NCBI GenBank assembly: GCA_937899835.1
Contig: CALCCE010000304.1
Location: 1 to 64,000 of the forward strand
Source: an uncultured Flavobacteriales bacterium
GTDB lineage: Bacteria > Bacteroidota > Bacteroidia > Flavobacteriales_G > Salibacteraceae
Length of the DNA stretch: 64,000 bases
Direction of reading: 5' to 3'
Part shown: positions 1 through 8,321 of the stretch, piece after piece
How positions within the stretch are numbered: the stretch's first letter is position 1
Layout of the letters: every line of letters starts with the position of its first letter
Translations under genes and position numbers: made by a program
Notes under the pieces: generated by a model
Seen by the model: the letters and a program-made list of their open reading frames with translations, nothing else
Database searches by the model: none
What the model was told of the DNA's origin: nothing

Positions 1-119
1 TCCTCTACACCTGTCTCACCATTGCCCTGCGCCTCGAATCGGGATGGCTCAATCCCTATACGCATCCGCGGAAAGATAAATTGGCCCGCTATGCTGCCCG
101 GCTGCGGATGAACCCTTAG
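1..119 (+). CDS. C-terminal end of an unidentified protein
   Basis: An open frame (codons beginning at base 3) enters from the left edge and ends at a TAG at 117-119. The visible 38 residues begin LYTCLTIALRLESGW and end in a basic stretch (KDKLARYAARLRMNP). I do not recognise the family from this fragment. The first part is hydrophobic enough to be the end of a membrane segment followed by a positively charged cytoplasmic tail, but that is inference. It lies 70 bases upstream of the histidine kinase gene on the same strand. Confidence 0.5.
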   Translation, partial: LYTCLTIALRLESGWLNPYTHPRKDKLARYAARLRMNP

Positions 120-189
120 ATTTGTCTGTCTTCGGTGCGCTCCTTGAATGGAAAATCGCCGAAGAATTACAGCGGAGGTTTGGTTAAAT

Positions 190-990
190 ATGTCTGAAGC
201 GGGAGAAATTAGTGTTTCCTATTTGCTCATTGTGGGCACTGCCGGCATGGTGGTGATGGCCATCTCCATCATTTCGTTCATCATCTTTTACCAACGGCGG
301 CAAATGCGACAGCAATCGCTGATGCTGCGCATGCGCGAAGACCACCAAAAAAACCTGCTCAACGCTACCTTTCAAACCCAGGAGGGCGAACGCCGAAGAA
401 TTGCCCAAGACCTGCACGACGAAATTGGGGCCTTGTTGTCTACGGCCAAGTTGGGCCTCGATCAGTTGGGCCGTCAGGTAACCGAAGAGCACTCCAAAGA
501 GATGACCTTGCGCACCAAAGGCCTGTTGGACGAGATCATCAGCAATGTGCGCAAGATCTCTAAAGACCTGTTGCCAGCTACCCTCGAAGATTTTGGCTTG
601 GTAGACGCCATCAGCGAACTGGTGAAAAAGATTCATTATACCGGAGGCATTCAAATCGATTTTGAGCACAACGATGCCGAACGGCGTTTCGACCCCGATC
701 GGGAGCTTACTTTGTTTCGTATTGTGCAGGAGTTGATCAACAACAGCATCAAGCATTCCGGGGGCGATAGCATTGAACTTTCCCTCTATTTCGAACCCCG
801 GCAACTCACCTTGGTGCTCCAAGACAATGGCAAGGGCTTCAACTATGAAAAAACCATTTCAAACCCGCACAAGCGCACTGGTTTGGGCTTGAAAAACATC
901 GAAAACCGGCTGGGTTTGCACGATGCCAGTTTGCGGTATGTTTCCACGCCTGGCCAAGGAGTACGGGTGGAGATCAACATGGATATTTAA
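190..990 (+). CDS. Sensor histidine kinase, HisKA_3 (NarL/LytS-type partner)
   Basis: Membrane histidine kinase of a two-component system; it would autophosphorylate on His and pass phosphate to the response regulator encoded next. I start it at 190 because a GGAGG lies at 174-178; an in-frame ATG at 148 would add 14 residues. The 266-residue protein has one membrane helix near residues 10-35, then a HisKA_3 dimerisation helix with the H-box RRIAQDLHDEIGALL (His76), then an HATPase_c domain with N-box NNSIKHSGG, G1 box DNGKGF and G2 box GLGLKNIENR. There is no room for a separate sensor domain, so the stimulus may be sensed through the membrane helix or a partner protein. The response regulator starts 48 bases downstream, consistent with an operon. 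Confidence 0.9.
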   Translation: MSEAGEISVSYLLIVGTAGMVVMAISIISFIIFYQRRQMRQQSLMLRMREDHQKNLLNATFQTQEGERRRIAQDLHDEIGALLSTAKLGLDQLGRQVTEEHSKEMTLRTKGLLDEIISNVRKISKDLLPATLEDFGLVDAISELVKKIHYTGGIQIDFEHNDAERRFDPDRELTLFRIVQELINNSIKHSGGDSIELSLYFEPRQLTLVLQDNGKGFNYEKTISNPHKRTGLGLKNIENRLGLHDASLRYVSTPGQGVRVEINMDI

Positions 991-1038
991 GGGATTGTTG
1001 TAATTTAGAAAGGATAAACCAAACCATTAGGCTACTAT

Positions 1039-1704
1039 ATGGAGAGAATCATCAAATTAACCATTGCCGACGATCACAGCCTTTTCCGAAAAGGGTTGTC
1101 CTCCATGATCAATGAGTGTGAGGGCATCGACCTGATTCAGGAAGCGGGCAACGGACGCGAGTTGATCGACTCTATTGAGAAGGACAACTACGTGCCCCAT
1201 GTGATTTTGATGGATTTGAAAATGCCCCAGATGGATGGGATTGAGGCGACCAAATACCTCAAAGCCGTTCACCCGGACATTAAGATCATCGTGCTGTCGA
1301 TGTACGACGACGACAAATTCATCATCCACATGATTGAATCGGGCGCCAATGGATACCTGCTGAAAAACGCCGATGCTGAAGAGGTGCAAAACTCAATTCA
1401 CGCGGTGATGACCAACGGTTATTATTTCAATGACCACGTATCGACTGCCTTGCTAAAAGGCCTGGTGCGCAAAAAGAAGATCGTGCCGAGCTTCAACAAC
1501 AAAATTCACCTCACTGCTCGTGAGTTTGAAGTGCTCAAAATGATCTGCGATCAGATGACCAACGTAGAAATGGCCAAAAAGCTTTGCTTGAGTGCCCGAA
1601 CCATCGAAGGATATCGCAAAAAGCTTTTGGTGAAAATCGGAGCTAAAAACACCGCTGGCCTGGTGATGTATGCCGTAAAAAACAATTTGGTAGACCTGGA
1701 TTAG
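1039..1704 (+). CDS. Response regulator, NarL/FixJ family
   Basis: DNA-binding response regulator and likely target of the kinase just upstream. The receiver domain (residues 5-120) has the acidic pair Asp11/Asp12, the phosphoacceptor Asp59 in VILMDLKMP, Ser87 at the switch position and conserved Lys109 in YLLKN. A LuxR-type helix-turn-helix follows at about 155-215 (HLTAREFEVLKMI and LSARTIEGYRKKL). Length (221 residues) is normal for the family. A strong intrinsic terminator lies 39 bases after the stop. Its regulon cannot be read from the sequence. Confidence 0.93.
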   Translation: MERIIKLTIADDHSLFRKGLSSMINECEGIDLIQEAGNGRELIDSIEKDNYVPHVILMDLKMPQMDGIEATKYLKAVHPDIKIIVLSMYDDDKFIIHMIESGANGYLLKNADAEEVQNSIHAVMTNGYYFNDHVSTALLKGLVRKKKIVPSFNNKIHLTAREFEVLKMICDQMTNVEMAKKLCLSARTIEGYRKKLLVKIGAKNTAGLVMYAVKNNLVDLD

Positions 1705-1742
1705 GGAAGTCCCAGCCCCTTCCGGTTACCATGGATCGCCCC

Positions 1743-1766
1743 GCGCTATCGTAGCGCTTCTTTTTT
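1743..1766 (+). terminator. Intrinsic terminator after the two-component system
   Basis: A perfect 6-bp stem (GCGCTA at 1743-1748, TAGCGC at 1752-1757) with a three-base loop is followed by a T-rich run to 1766. It lies downstream of the response regulator and would end the kinase/regulator transcript. Confidence 0.75.
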
Positions 1767-1946
1767 GTAAAACCCCTTTCCCCCCAGTAGACATCTCGTT
1801 TCTCTTTCAACCGCGCCCCCACGCCTGGATTGGCTTTGTAGTGCCCAAATTCTCTTACAGAGCGATTTTTTTACGCTCCCCTACAGTCCTCTTTTTCCGC
1901 CTTATTCTTTTGGGAGTTTACTTGCTAAGCTGCCAATGATTTTGCA

Positions 1947-1968
1947 ACTTTGAAGTTCAAAGTACTTT
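1947..1968. promoter_or_regulatory. Palindromic operator-like site upstream of the membrane-protein operon
   Basis: ACTTTGAA (1947-1954), one base, then TTCAAAGT (1956-1963) form a perfect 8-bp inverted repeat. The second arm continues into ACTTT, giving a second palindrome AAAGTACTTT at 1959-1968. The 13-mer TTCAAAGTACTTT (1956-1968) recurs exactly at 2948-2960. The site lies 13 bases before the start codon at 1982. Position and symmetry fit an operator for a dimeric winged-helix regulator such as the one encoded at 2614; that link is inference. Confidence 0.6.
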
Positions 1969-1981
1969 AACCTCTACCGCT

Positions 1982-2617
1982 ATGAACAATCCGCAAGAGC
2001 AACTGGAAACCCTTCGCGAAATCCGCGAATTGATGGCCAAATCGTCTCGATTTCTCAGCCTGAGCGGATTGTCGGGCGTGTTTGCTGGCCTGTATGCCAT
2101 GGTGGGTGCTTTTGCAGCCTGGTATTTTTTGGGCCTGGGCACCAGCGGCAACTACTACGACCATGTGTATGAAAGGGGGGAGACCTACAACTTCGATGTG
2201 CTCTCTTTTTTCCTGATGGACGCCATGTTGGTGTTGGGCCTGAGCTTGCTCACCGGCTATTTGCTCACCCGCCGTAAAGCCCGCAAGGCGGGGCACAGCA
2301 TGTTTGGTGCTACGGCTTTTCGCCTGCTCATCAACCTCTTTTTGCCCCTGGCGGTCGGTGGAATATTTTGTTTACTATTGCTGCATCATCGGATGGTTGG
2401 GCTTGTAGCCCCTTCCACCCTCATTTTTTACGGTTTAGCGCTGCTCAATGCCAGCAAATACACCCTCAACGACATTCGCTACCTCGGTGTAGCCGAAATT
2501 TTGCTTGGTTTGATAGGGTGTTATTTTATCGGCCATGGCCTGCTAATTTGGGCCATAGGTTTCGGAGTTTTGCACATCGTGTATGGCGCCTACATGTATT
2601 TTAAATACGACCGATGA
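1982..2617 (+). CDS. Polytopic membrane protein of unknown function
   Basis: A 211-residue protein with a short cytoplasmic-looking N-terminus (about 25 charged residues) and roughly six hydrophobic helices. No catalytic motif is visible and I do not assign a function. Its stop overlaps the start of the winged-helix regulator gene in an ATGA, so the two are translationally coupled. The operator-like palindrome at 1947-1968 lies just before its start. A plausible reading is a membrane protein whose expression, or signal, is tied to the downstream regulator. Confidence 0.8.
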   Translation: MNNPQEQLETLREIRELMAKSSRFLSLSGLSGVFAGLYAMVGAFAAWYFLGLGTSGNYYDHVYERGETYNFDVLSFFLMDAMLVLGLSLLTGYLLTRRKARKAGHSMFGATAFRLLINLFLPLAVGGIFCLLLLHHRMVGLVAPSTLIFYGLALLNASKYTLNDIRYLGVAEILLGLIGCYFIGHGLLIWAIGFGVLHIVYGAYMYFKYDR

Positions 2618-2919
2618 AAGAAATCATTCACAAGCTGGATAAAACCTTCGAGAGCCGCATTCGCCTGGGCTTAATGTCGGTGCTTGTGATGAACGAGTGG
2701 GTCGATTTTGGCACCCTCAAAGAGTTGCTGGAAGTGACCGACGGCAACCTGGCCAGCCACGTCAACAGCCTGGAAAAGAAAAAGTATGTGGAGGTGCGCA
2801 AACAGTTCATTGGCCGCAAACCCAACACTTCGTTTCGTGCTACTTCCGAAGGAACCAAAGCATTTCAAGATCACTTAAAAGCCCTGGAAGCACTTTTAAA
2901 AAGCAACAATTCGAAATAA
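2614..2919 (+). CDS. Small winged-helix transcriptional regulator (HTH_27/MarR-like)
   Basis: A 101-residue protein with the fold order of single-domain winged-helix regulators: an N-terminal helix (ESRIRLGLMSVLVM), a recognition-helix region (DGNLASHVNSLEKKKYV) and a basic wing (KQFIGRKPNTSFRAT), followed by a dimerisation helix. It overlaps the preceding membrane-protein gene by 4 bases (ATGA). In other Bacteroidota, regulators of this type are commonly encoded beside membrane proteins. The palindromes at 1947-1968 and 2948-2960, flanking its own operon and preceding the next one, are the obvious candidate binding sites. Confidence 0.85.
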   Translation: MKEIIHKLDKTFESRIRLGLMSVLVMNEWVDFGTLKELLEVTDGNLASHVNSLEKKKYVEVRKQFIGRKPNTSFRATSEGTKAFQDHLKALEALLKSNNSK

Positions 2920-2947
2920 TCCCTTTTTTTAGCTGTAAGCTTTGTAA

Positions 2948-2960
2948 TTCAAAGTACTTT
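2948..2960. promoter_or_regulatory. Second copy of the operator-like 13-mer
   Basis: TTCAAAGTACTTT at 2948-2960 is identical to 1956-1968 and contains the 10-bp palindrome AAAGTACTTT. It ends four bases before the ATG at 2965, so a bound protein would occlude the transcription start region or the ribosome site of that gene. Confidence 0.6.
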
Positions 2961-2964
2961 TAAA

Positions 2965-3486
2965 ATGAAAAATCACGAAGAAAACCAACAACTGCTCCAC
3001 CGCATCCGAAGATGGGTGGTGTTCATCATGGTGGGGCTGGCGCTCAGCGGCCTCACCGCTTTTCCCATCCAAATCGCCTTCGAATGGCTTTTGCCAATGA
3101 TCAAGGAGGCGGGTCCGAGCTTTCCATTCTACAAATGGCTCCTCTACGTGGCCGGTGGTGTACAAGACACCTACCACCATTACCCATTTTTTGGGTACGG
3201 CACCGATTGGCTGGCCTTTGCTCACTTGCTGCTGGCTTTGGTCTACTACGGAGCGTGGGTAGACCCGGTTCGCAACCAATGGCTGTTTCGCTTTGGCTTT
3301 GTGGCCTGTGCAGGCATTGTGCCGTTGGCATTTATTGCCGGGCCGCTGCGCGGCATTCCATTTGCCTGGCAACTGATCGATTGCAGCTTTGGCGTGCTGT
3401 GTTTCTTTCCGCTGTTGCGTGCGCTCCAACTCACCAAAAGGCTCGAAAAACGGCAACCCCACAACTTTCAAATCGCAACTCCATAG
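2965..3486 (+). CDS. Membrane protein of unknown function
   Basis: A 173-residue protein with about four or five hydrophobic helices, separated by loops rich in aromatic residues (for example GVQDTYHHYPFFGYGTDW). No recognised family. The palindromic site at 2948-2960 sits immediately before its start and the next membrane-protein gene begins three bases after its stop, so it probably opens a second operon controlled by the 2614 regulator. Confidence 0.75.
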   Translation: MKNHEENQQLLHRIRRWVVFIMVGLALSGLTAFPIQIAFEWLLPMIKEAGPSFPFYKWLLYVAGGVQDTYHHYPFFGYGTDWLAFAHLLLALVYYGAWVDPVRNQWLFRFGFVACAGIVPLAFIAGPLRGIPFAWQLIDCSFGVLCFFPLLRALQLTKRLEKRQPHNFQIATP

Positions 3487-3489
3487 CCC

Positions 3490-4236
3490 ATGCTACGCTC
3501 TTTAAAACAATGGTTTCTCTGGCTCACCATCTTTAGCATCGCCATGGCTTTTTTAGAAACTGCCGTGGTGGTGTATCTCCGCAAGCTGTTTTACCCCGAT
3601 GGTTTTGGCTTTCCGCTGGTACCCATTTCGCAAGACCTCACGGTGGTGGAGTTTTGGCGAGAGGTGGCCACCATGATTATGCTCCTGGGAGCGGGTGTTA
3701 TGGCCGGTAAAACGGCTGCCAGGCGCTTTGCAGGTTTCTTGTTCTGCTTTGCCATTTGGGACATCTTCTACTACGTTTTTCTCAAGGTATTGCTCGATTG
3801 GCCTCAAGCCTGGGGCACCTGGGATGTGTTGTTTTTGGTGCCTTTTCCCTGGGTCGGACCTTTTGAAACTCCGCTGCTCATCACCTGCATCATGATCGGT
3901 CTCAGTGCCTCCATGGCCTGGTACGATCATCGGGGCATCAAGGCGGGGTTGCGCTGGCAAGAGTGGACGGCATTGATCACCGGTTCGCTGGTGGTCATCT
4001 TTTCCTGGGTGCTGGACTATTTCCGGTTCATCGAAACGCAATTTCCCAACGAAGTGCCCTGGACCCTATCGCTGGATCGGGCGCTTTTTGAAGGGGCCGA
4101 AACCTACGTTCCTCAAACGTTTGATTGGTGGATCTTCAGCCTTGGATTTGTGGTGATTTGTGCCGCTTGGGGCATCTACTTGTACCGGATGCGCGGCAAA
4201 GCGCAGGTTCAGGAATTGTCGCCGGTGCTGCGCTGA
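3490..4236 (+). CDS. Polytopic membrane protein of unknown function
   Basis: A 248-residue protein with about six or seven predicted membrane helices and aromatic-rich loops (FAIWDIFYYVFLKVLLDW). No catalytic motif or known family was recognised. It starts three bases after the preceding membrane-protein gene and is surely co-transcribed with it. Its 3' end overlaps the convergent desaturase gene by 28 bases (4209-4236). Confidence 0.75.
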   Translation: MLRSLKQWFLWLTIFSIAMAFLETAVVVYLRKLFYPDGFGFPLVPISQDLTVVEFWREVATMIMLLGAGVMAGKTAARRFAGFLFCFAIWDIFYYVFLKVLLDWPQAWGTWDVLFLVPFPWVGPFETPLLITCIMIGLSASMAWYDHRGIKAGLRWQEWTALITGSLVVIFSWVLDYFRFIETQFPNEVPWTLSLDRALFEGAETYVPQTFDWWIFSLGFVVICAAWGIYLYRMRGKAQVQELSPVLR

Positions 4237-5120
4237 CGTTTGGGAAACAAACCGTGCACCAACTGGCCCCAAAAGGTTTTGGGAAATTGTTTGATGCCGG
4301 CAAACCCGAGCCGGATGTCGCGGCCATCTTTTGGAATGTAGGCAGTGCCAAAAAGGTAGTCCCAAATGCTGAGGGTGATGGCAAAGTTGGCTCCGAAACG
4401 CCGTTCGTTTGGCAGGGAATAGGCGTGGTGCCAAATGTGCATTTTCGGGTTGTTGAAAATGTATTTGAGCGGTCCGTAGCTAACGTTGAGGTTGCTGTGG
4501 TTCATGTGCCCGATCACCAAGGTGAAAATGTGGATGGCAAAAAAATCGTTGAGTCCGATGCCAATCATCGCCAGCGGAATGTATTCGATGGTGCGGTAGA
4601 CAACGGTTTCCATCCAGTGAAAACGCAAGTGGGCGGCAAAGCCCATTTGCTCTACCGAGTGGTGTACTTTGTGAAACTCCCACAAAAAAGGAACCCGGTG
4701 GAGCAGGCGGTGGGTCCACCATTGCACAAAATCACGCAGCACAAACCCCAAGAGCAGGTGCAGGCCCACCGGTAGGGCAATCACCCAATCGGCTACGAGG
4801 TTTTGCACCCCAAAAAGGCCTAAAAATTTTCGAAACAGCTCTACACCAACATCAGAGGCAGCTGCGTATATCACCAGCCAAAACAGGCTGAAATTGAAGA
4901 ACATGTAAACGAAATCGAGCCAAAAATCTTTGCGGAAACGCGGTTGATCTTTGCGCCAGGGAGCCAGTATCTCCAAGCCGAAAAAAATGGCCGAAATGCC
5001 GATGAGCATCCAGGTGTAGTTGTGCCACCACGGATCGTATTGAAAGGTGAGTTCTTTCCATATATGGTTGGCAAAACCGGTGTACCCGTTCAGAAAAATG
5101 TCCCAATACTTTTGCAGCAT
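4209..5120 (-). CDS. Sterol desaturase / fatty acid hydroxylase family protein
   Basis: Integral-membrane di-iron enzyme of the fatty acid hydroxylase superfamily, which hydroxylates or desaturates lipid substrates. The histidine signature is complete: HRLLH at residues 137-141, HKVHH at 150-154 and HIWHH at 228-232, with further histidines (HMNHSN) between them. Several hydrophobic helices precede and separate the motifs. Length (303) is typical. The substrate is not known from sequence; in Bacteroidota, candidates include carotenoids, fatty acids and ether lipids. It converges on and overlaps the 3490 gene, and a palindrome related to the 1.9 and 2.9 kb sites lies just before its start. Confidence 0.9.
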   Translation of the reverse strand: MLQKYWDIFLNGYTGFANHIWKELTFQYDPWWHNYTWMLIGISAIFFGLEILAPWRKDQPRFRKDFWLDFVYMFFNFSLFWLVIYAAASDVGVELFRKFLGLFGVQNLVADWVIALPVGLHLLLGFVLRDFVQWWTHRLLHRVPFLWEFHKVHHSVEQMGFAAHLRFHWMETVVYRTIEYIPLAMIGIGLNDFFAIHIFTLVIGHMNHSNLNVSYGPLKYIFNNPKMHIWHHAYSLPNERRFGANFAITLSIWDYLFGTAYIPKDGRDIRLGFAGIKQFPKTFWGQLVHGLFPKRQRSTGDNS

Positions 5121-5121
5121 T

Positions 5122-5139
5122 ACTTCGAAAGTACTGAAG
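5122..5139. promoter_or_regulatory. Degenerate third copy of the operator-like site
   Basis: This stretch contains AAAGTACT, the core of the sites at 1956-1968 and 2948-2960, flanked by ACTTCG and GAAG so that outer half-symmetry is partly kept. It lies immediately upstream of the minus-strand desaturase start (5120). It is weaker than the two exact copies and could be chance. Confidence 0.35.
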
Positions 5140-5180
5140 GATGCCCGTTTGGGGAGTAACTCAAGTCACAGGATTAGAGA

Positions 5181-5765
5181 TCAATTCCTGGCCAACAGTG
5201 GAATTTCATTTCCCGGAACCAGTTCTAAAGCCTGGTTGAGGTGGCGCTGTTGGTGCAACAGCATGAATTGAAGTGCATCGCCCAAATTGAGGGTGAGAAT
5301 GGGAAAGAATTGTACAGGAACCCGATGTCGGTTGAGGTTGAGGTTCCGGGCACGGTCAATCACGATCTGCAACTCCCGAAGGTGCAAGAGAAACTCTTGG
5401 ATAGGATTCTCATCCGCATTACCAAATTTCGGGTTGTAGCGGGACAAGGTTTTCATTTTTTGATCCCGCTCGGGCGACAATGCCTTTAAAATCCAGCTGC
5501 CAAACCAACCGGAACTGAAACGCTCGTGCTGCGCTCCATTTTCGGGCGGTAGGTCCGAAGTGCGCAGCCGCAGTTGCAAACTGTAGTAGCGGGCAAAGAG
5601 GTTGAGGTGCTCCAAACATTCGCAAATGTTCCAGGTTTCGGCATCGGGTTTCCATAGCAAAGCCGAGTGGCTCAGTGGAAACAATTGTTCTTTCACAATC
5701 ACTGCCTGCCGTTGCACCTCACGGTCCAGGTAGTTCAACAATTCGTTCCGATTCGAAAATTTCAT
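5181..5765 (-). CDS. DinB-like four-helix protein
   Basis: A 194-residue protein resembling the DinB/YfiT superfamily, four-helix bundles that often bind a metal ion through three histidines. Candidate ligands are His in ECLEHLN (first half) and the two His in HQQRHLNQ near the end. I choose the ATG at 5765, 16 bases downstream of a TAATTTTG -7 box on the same strand; a TTG six codons earlier would overlap that box. Members act as metal-dependent transferases, often in thiol metabolism, but substrate specificity cannot be read here. Confidence 0.75.
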   Translation of the reverse strand: MKFSNRNELLNYLDREVQRQAVIVKEQLFPLSHSALLWKPDAETWNICECLEHLNLFARYYSLQLRLRTSDLPPENGAQHERFSSGWFGSWILKALSPERDQKMKTLSRYNPKFGNADENPIQEFLLHLRELQIVIDRARNLNLNRHRVPVQFFPILTLNLGDALQFMLLHQQRHLNQALELVPGNEIPLLARN

Positions 5766-5780
5766 AACGCTAAAACAATA

Positions 5781-5788
5781 CAAAATTA
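5781..5788 (-). promoter_or_regulatory. Promoter -7 box for the DinB-like gene
   Basis: On the minus strand this reads TAATTTTG, an exact match to the Bacteroidota TAnnTTTG box, 15 bases before the start codon at 5765. No clear TTG -33 element at the usual distance. Confidence 0.4.
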
Positions 5789-5960
5789 CGATTTACGGAT
5801 CGGCTGTAGCTTAGCATAAATCAAGATTTGTCAAGAAACCGACACTTCCCGCACTTGAATCGACGGTTGGAGAAAAGTTACCGACGGTATTTCATATCCT
5901 CACTTGGACCAGGTTAGCCCGTTAATTCGCCACTCGTAAAATACGTGTGCAGGCAGCTAT

Positions 5961-6830
5961 TTAAATCAGCTTAAAATTTTTGTACTCTCCCACGCGCCAG
6001 CCGGTGAGGCGCTCAATGCGGTAGAGCAAGGCTTCTTTTGCCGTGAAGTTGGTGCGGCTCAGGTCGTGATCGAATTGCCAGTTGCTGCGGTCGACCCGGG
6101 CTTGCATCACCGCCGGATGGCTGCCTTTGAAGCGCGCCAAAGCATCAATTTCGGAGTAGTCGAAAGCTGCGCGTTTGGGCACGTTCTTTTCCATCCACTG
6201 GTCGTCGTGCCACAGTTTGTTGAAGCTCTCTTGTTTGGCCTGCTGCTTTTCGGGTGGTTTCACCCAGCCGTAGTGGTACATGTGTGCCTCTACCGGTTTT
6301 ACCTGTAGTTTGCGGTCGTTTTTGCGAAAACCTTGTGCATCGCGGTAACTGGTGATGGCTGCTTTGGGGCGCACTATGCGCACTTCCCGGCGGTACCACC
6401 GCCGACTGATGCCCACATAGTCGTAAGAGCCATAGAAATGGGTGTAGTGCAAGAGCAGCCCCTCTACTTCCTGGTGGTTTTTCCATTGTTCCATGCCGCG
6501 TTTCAGGGCCGCATGGTATTGTTCGTGAATCACCTCATCGCCTTGGATGTAAAACGCCCAATCGTAATCTTCGGGAATGGCGCGGAGGGCTTTGTTGGTT
6601 TCTTCCGCCAGCACCCTGCCGCCTTCGCGCAACGAATCGTCCCACTCGGTCTCAAGAATCTTGAGCTTGGGCGAATCGATGCTTTGTATCAACTCCAGTG
6701 TGTTGTCTTCCGAGTGGCCCACGGCCACTACAAAAAGGTCGCACAACGGTAGAATGGAGGTAATGGCCTCCACAATAGGGTAGTCGTATTTCAGTGCGTT
6801 GCGAACGAAACTGAAGCCGGCTACTTTCAT
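5961..6830 (-). CDS. Glycosyltransferase family 2-like protein
   Basis: A 289-residue cytoplasmic protein with a GT-A-like N-terminus: a beta strand and FVRNAL, a VVAVGHSEDNT segment, and YIQGDEVIH, where the acidic pair stands in the place of the DXD metal/nucleotide-sugar motif. The C-terminal half is basic and aromatic-rich. It overlaps purB by four bases (6827-6830) and is downstream of it on the same strand, so it is probably co-transcribed with a purine gene it has no obvious link to. Donor and acceptor are unknown. Confidence 0.75.
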   Translation of the reverse strand: MKVAGFSFVRNALKYDYPIVEAITSILPLCDLFVVAVGHSEDNTLELIQSIDSPKLKILETEWDDSLREGGRVLAEETNKALRAIPEDYDWAFYIQGDEVIHEQYHAALKRGMEQWKNHQEVEGLLLHYTHFYGSYDYVGISRRWYRREVRIVRPKAAITSYRDAQGFRKNDRKLQVKPVEAHMYHYGWVKPPEKQQAKQESFNKLWHDDQWMEKNVPKRAAFDYSEIDALARFKGSHPAVMQARVDRSNWQFDHDLSRTNFTAKEALLYRIERLTGWRVGEYKNFKLI

Positions 6831-8188
6831 CGCACCAGCGAAATTCCGGTGTAGTTGAATGGAGAAATGGCGTGCAACTCTGCCTTCACCGATTCGGAAA
6901 CCTCCAAGCCTTCAATAAACGTTTGGATGGCTGCTTGATCGATGGTGTTGTTGGTGCGGGTGAGTGCTTTTAGAGCCTCGTAGGGAGAAGGGTAGTTTTC
7001 CCTGCGCAAAATGGTTTGAATGGCCTCGGCCGCTACGGCCCAGTTGGCTTCGAGGTCTTTTTGCAAAGCCGCTTCGTTGAGCAACAATTTGCCCAGGCCC
7101 TTTTCAATCGACTTGAGGGCGATTACGGTGTGGGCAAAGGGCACTCCGATGTTGCGCAAAACCGTAGAATCGGTAAGGTCGCGTTGCAGGCGCGAAATCG
7201 GCAATTTACCCGCCAAATGACTAAACAGTGCATTGGCAATGCCCAGGTTGCCCTCCGCATTTTCGAAATCGATGGGGTTCACCTTGTGGGGCATGGCCGA
7301 ACTGCCTACCTCACCGGCTTTGATCTTCTGCTTGAAGTAGTCCATCGAGATGTAGGTCCAGATGTCGCGGCAAAAATCGATCAAGATGGTATTCACCCGA
7401 CGAAAAGCATCGCACAGCGCGGCAAAATGGTCGTAGTGCTCAATTTGGGTGGTGGTTTGTGCCCGGCTCAGGTTCAAATAGTCGTTGGTAAACCGATTGC
7501 CAAAAGCTACCCAATCCACATCGGGATAGGCCACATGGTGGGCGTTGAAATTGCCGGTAGCTCCACCAAATTTGGAAGAGATCGGAATGGTAAACAACAC
7601 CTTTTCCTGTTCTATCAGGCGTTCGACAAACACATAAATTTCCTTTCCCAGCCGGGTAGGGGAGGCCGGTTGGCCGTGGGTACGGGCCAGCATGGGAATG
7701 TCTTTCCAGGTTTCGGCCAATTGGTGCAAAGACGCAATGAGGGCCGATAGCATGGGATGCAAGCAGTTTTCCAGGGCTTCGCGTACCGAGCAGGGCACCG
7801 CCGTATTGTTGATGTCTTGAGAGGTGAGCCCAAAATGAATGAACTCTTTGTGCGCGCTCAAGCCCAAACCTTCAAATTTCTCTTTGAGAAAATATTCGAC
7901 TGCCTTCACATCGTGATTGGTGGTTTTCTCAATCTCTTTGATGCGCATAGCGTCCTCGGTGGAGAAATTGCGGTAAAGGTCGCGCAACGATTCAAATACC
8001 CCATGGTCTACGTCTTGCAATTGTGGCAAGGGCAGTTCGCAAAGGGCAATAAAATATTCCACCTCTACCCGGGTTCGGTAGCAAAAAAGAGCCGATTCAG
8101 AAAAATAGCCACCCAAAACTTCGGTGTGTCGGCGGTAGCGCCCGTCGACCGGGGAGATAGCATTTAAAGTTGCGTTGATGGAATCCAC
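6827..8188 (-). CDS. purB: Adenylosuccinate lyase
   Basis: Catalyses two beta-eliminations in purine synthesis: SAICAR to AICAR plus fumarate, and adenylosuccinate to AMP plus fumarate. The fumarase/aspartase superfamily signature GSSAMPHKVNPIDFENAE, carrying the catalytic loop serine, is present, as are TSQDINNTA and ARTHGQPASPT with the catalytic His. Length (453) and the N-terminal LNAISPVDGRYR match the E. coli-type PurB. The start is a GTG at 8188; no in-frame ATG lies nearby. A TAnnTTTG box sits 30 bases upstream. The glycosyltransferase gene overlaps its 3' end. Confidence 0.96.
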   Translation of the reverse strand: MDSINATLNAISPVDGRYRRHTEVLGGYFSESALFCYRTRVEVEYFIALCELPLPQLQDVDHGVFESLRDLYRNFSTEDAMRIKEIEKTTNHDVKAVEYFLKEKFEGLGLSAHKEFIHFGLTSQDINNTAVPCSVREALENCLHPMLSALIASLHQLAETWKDIPMLARTHGQPASPTRLGKEIYVFVERLIEQEKVLFTIPISSKFGGATGNFNAHHVAYPDVDWVAFGNRFTNDYLNLSRAQTTTQIEHYDHFAALCDAFRRVNTILIDFCRDIWTYISMDYFKQKIKAGEVGSSAMPHKVNPIDFENAEGNLGIANALFSHLAGKLPISRLQRDLTDSTVLRNIGVPFAHTVIALKSIEKGLGKLLLNEAALQKDLEANWAVAAEAIQTILRRENYPSPYEALKALTRTNNTIDQAAIQTFIEGLEVSESVKAELHAISPFNYTGISLVR

Positions 8189-8217
8189 AGGGTAGGTATT
8201 TGAGAAAAAAGAAGGGG

Positions 8218-8225
8218 CAAATGTA
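8218..8225 (-). promoter_or_regulatory. Promoter -7 box for purB
   Basis: On the minus strand this reads TACATTTG, an exact TAnnTTTG match, about 30 bases before the purB GTG start. The -33 element is unclear. Confidence 0.4.
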
Positions 8226-8321
8226 CAAAATCAACGCTAACCATTTGGGGCACTAACCAACTGATTGTCTGAACACTTTTCATTCCTCACTGACCGGATT
8301 TCGCTAATTTTGAGGCACCCC

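Noticed and set aside
5784-5960. Possible RNA gene in the 177-base gap between the DinB-like and glycosyltransferase genes
   Set aside because: No cloverleaf, no strong hairpin and no promoter was found; nothing supports a structured RNA.
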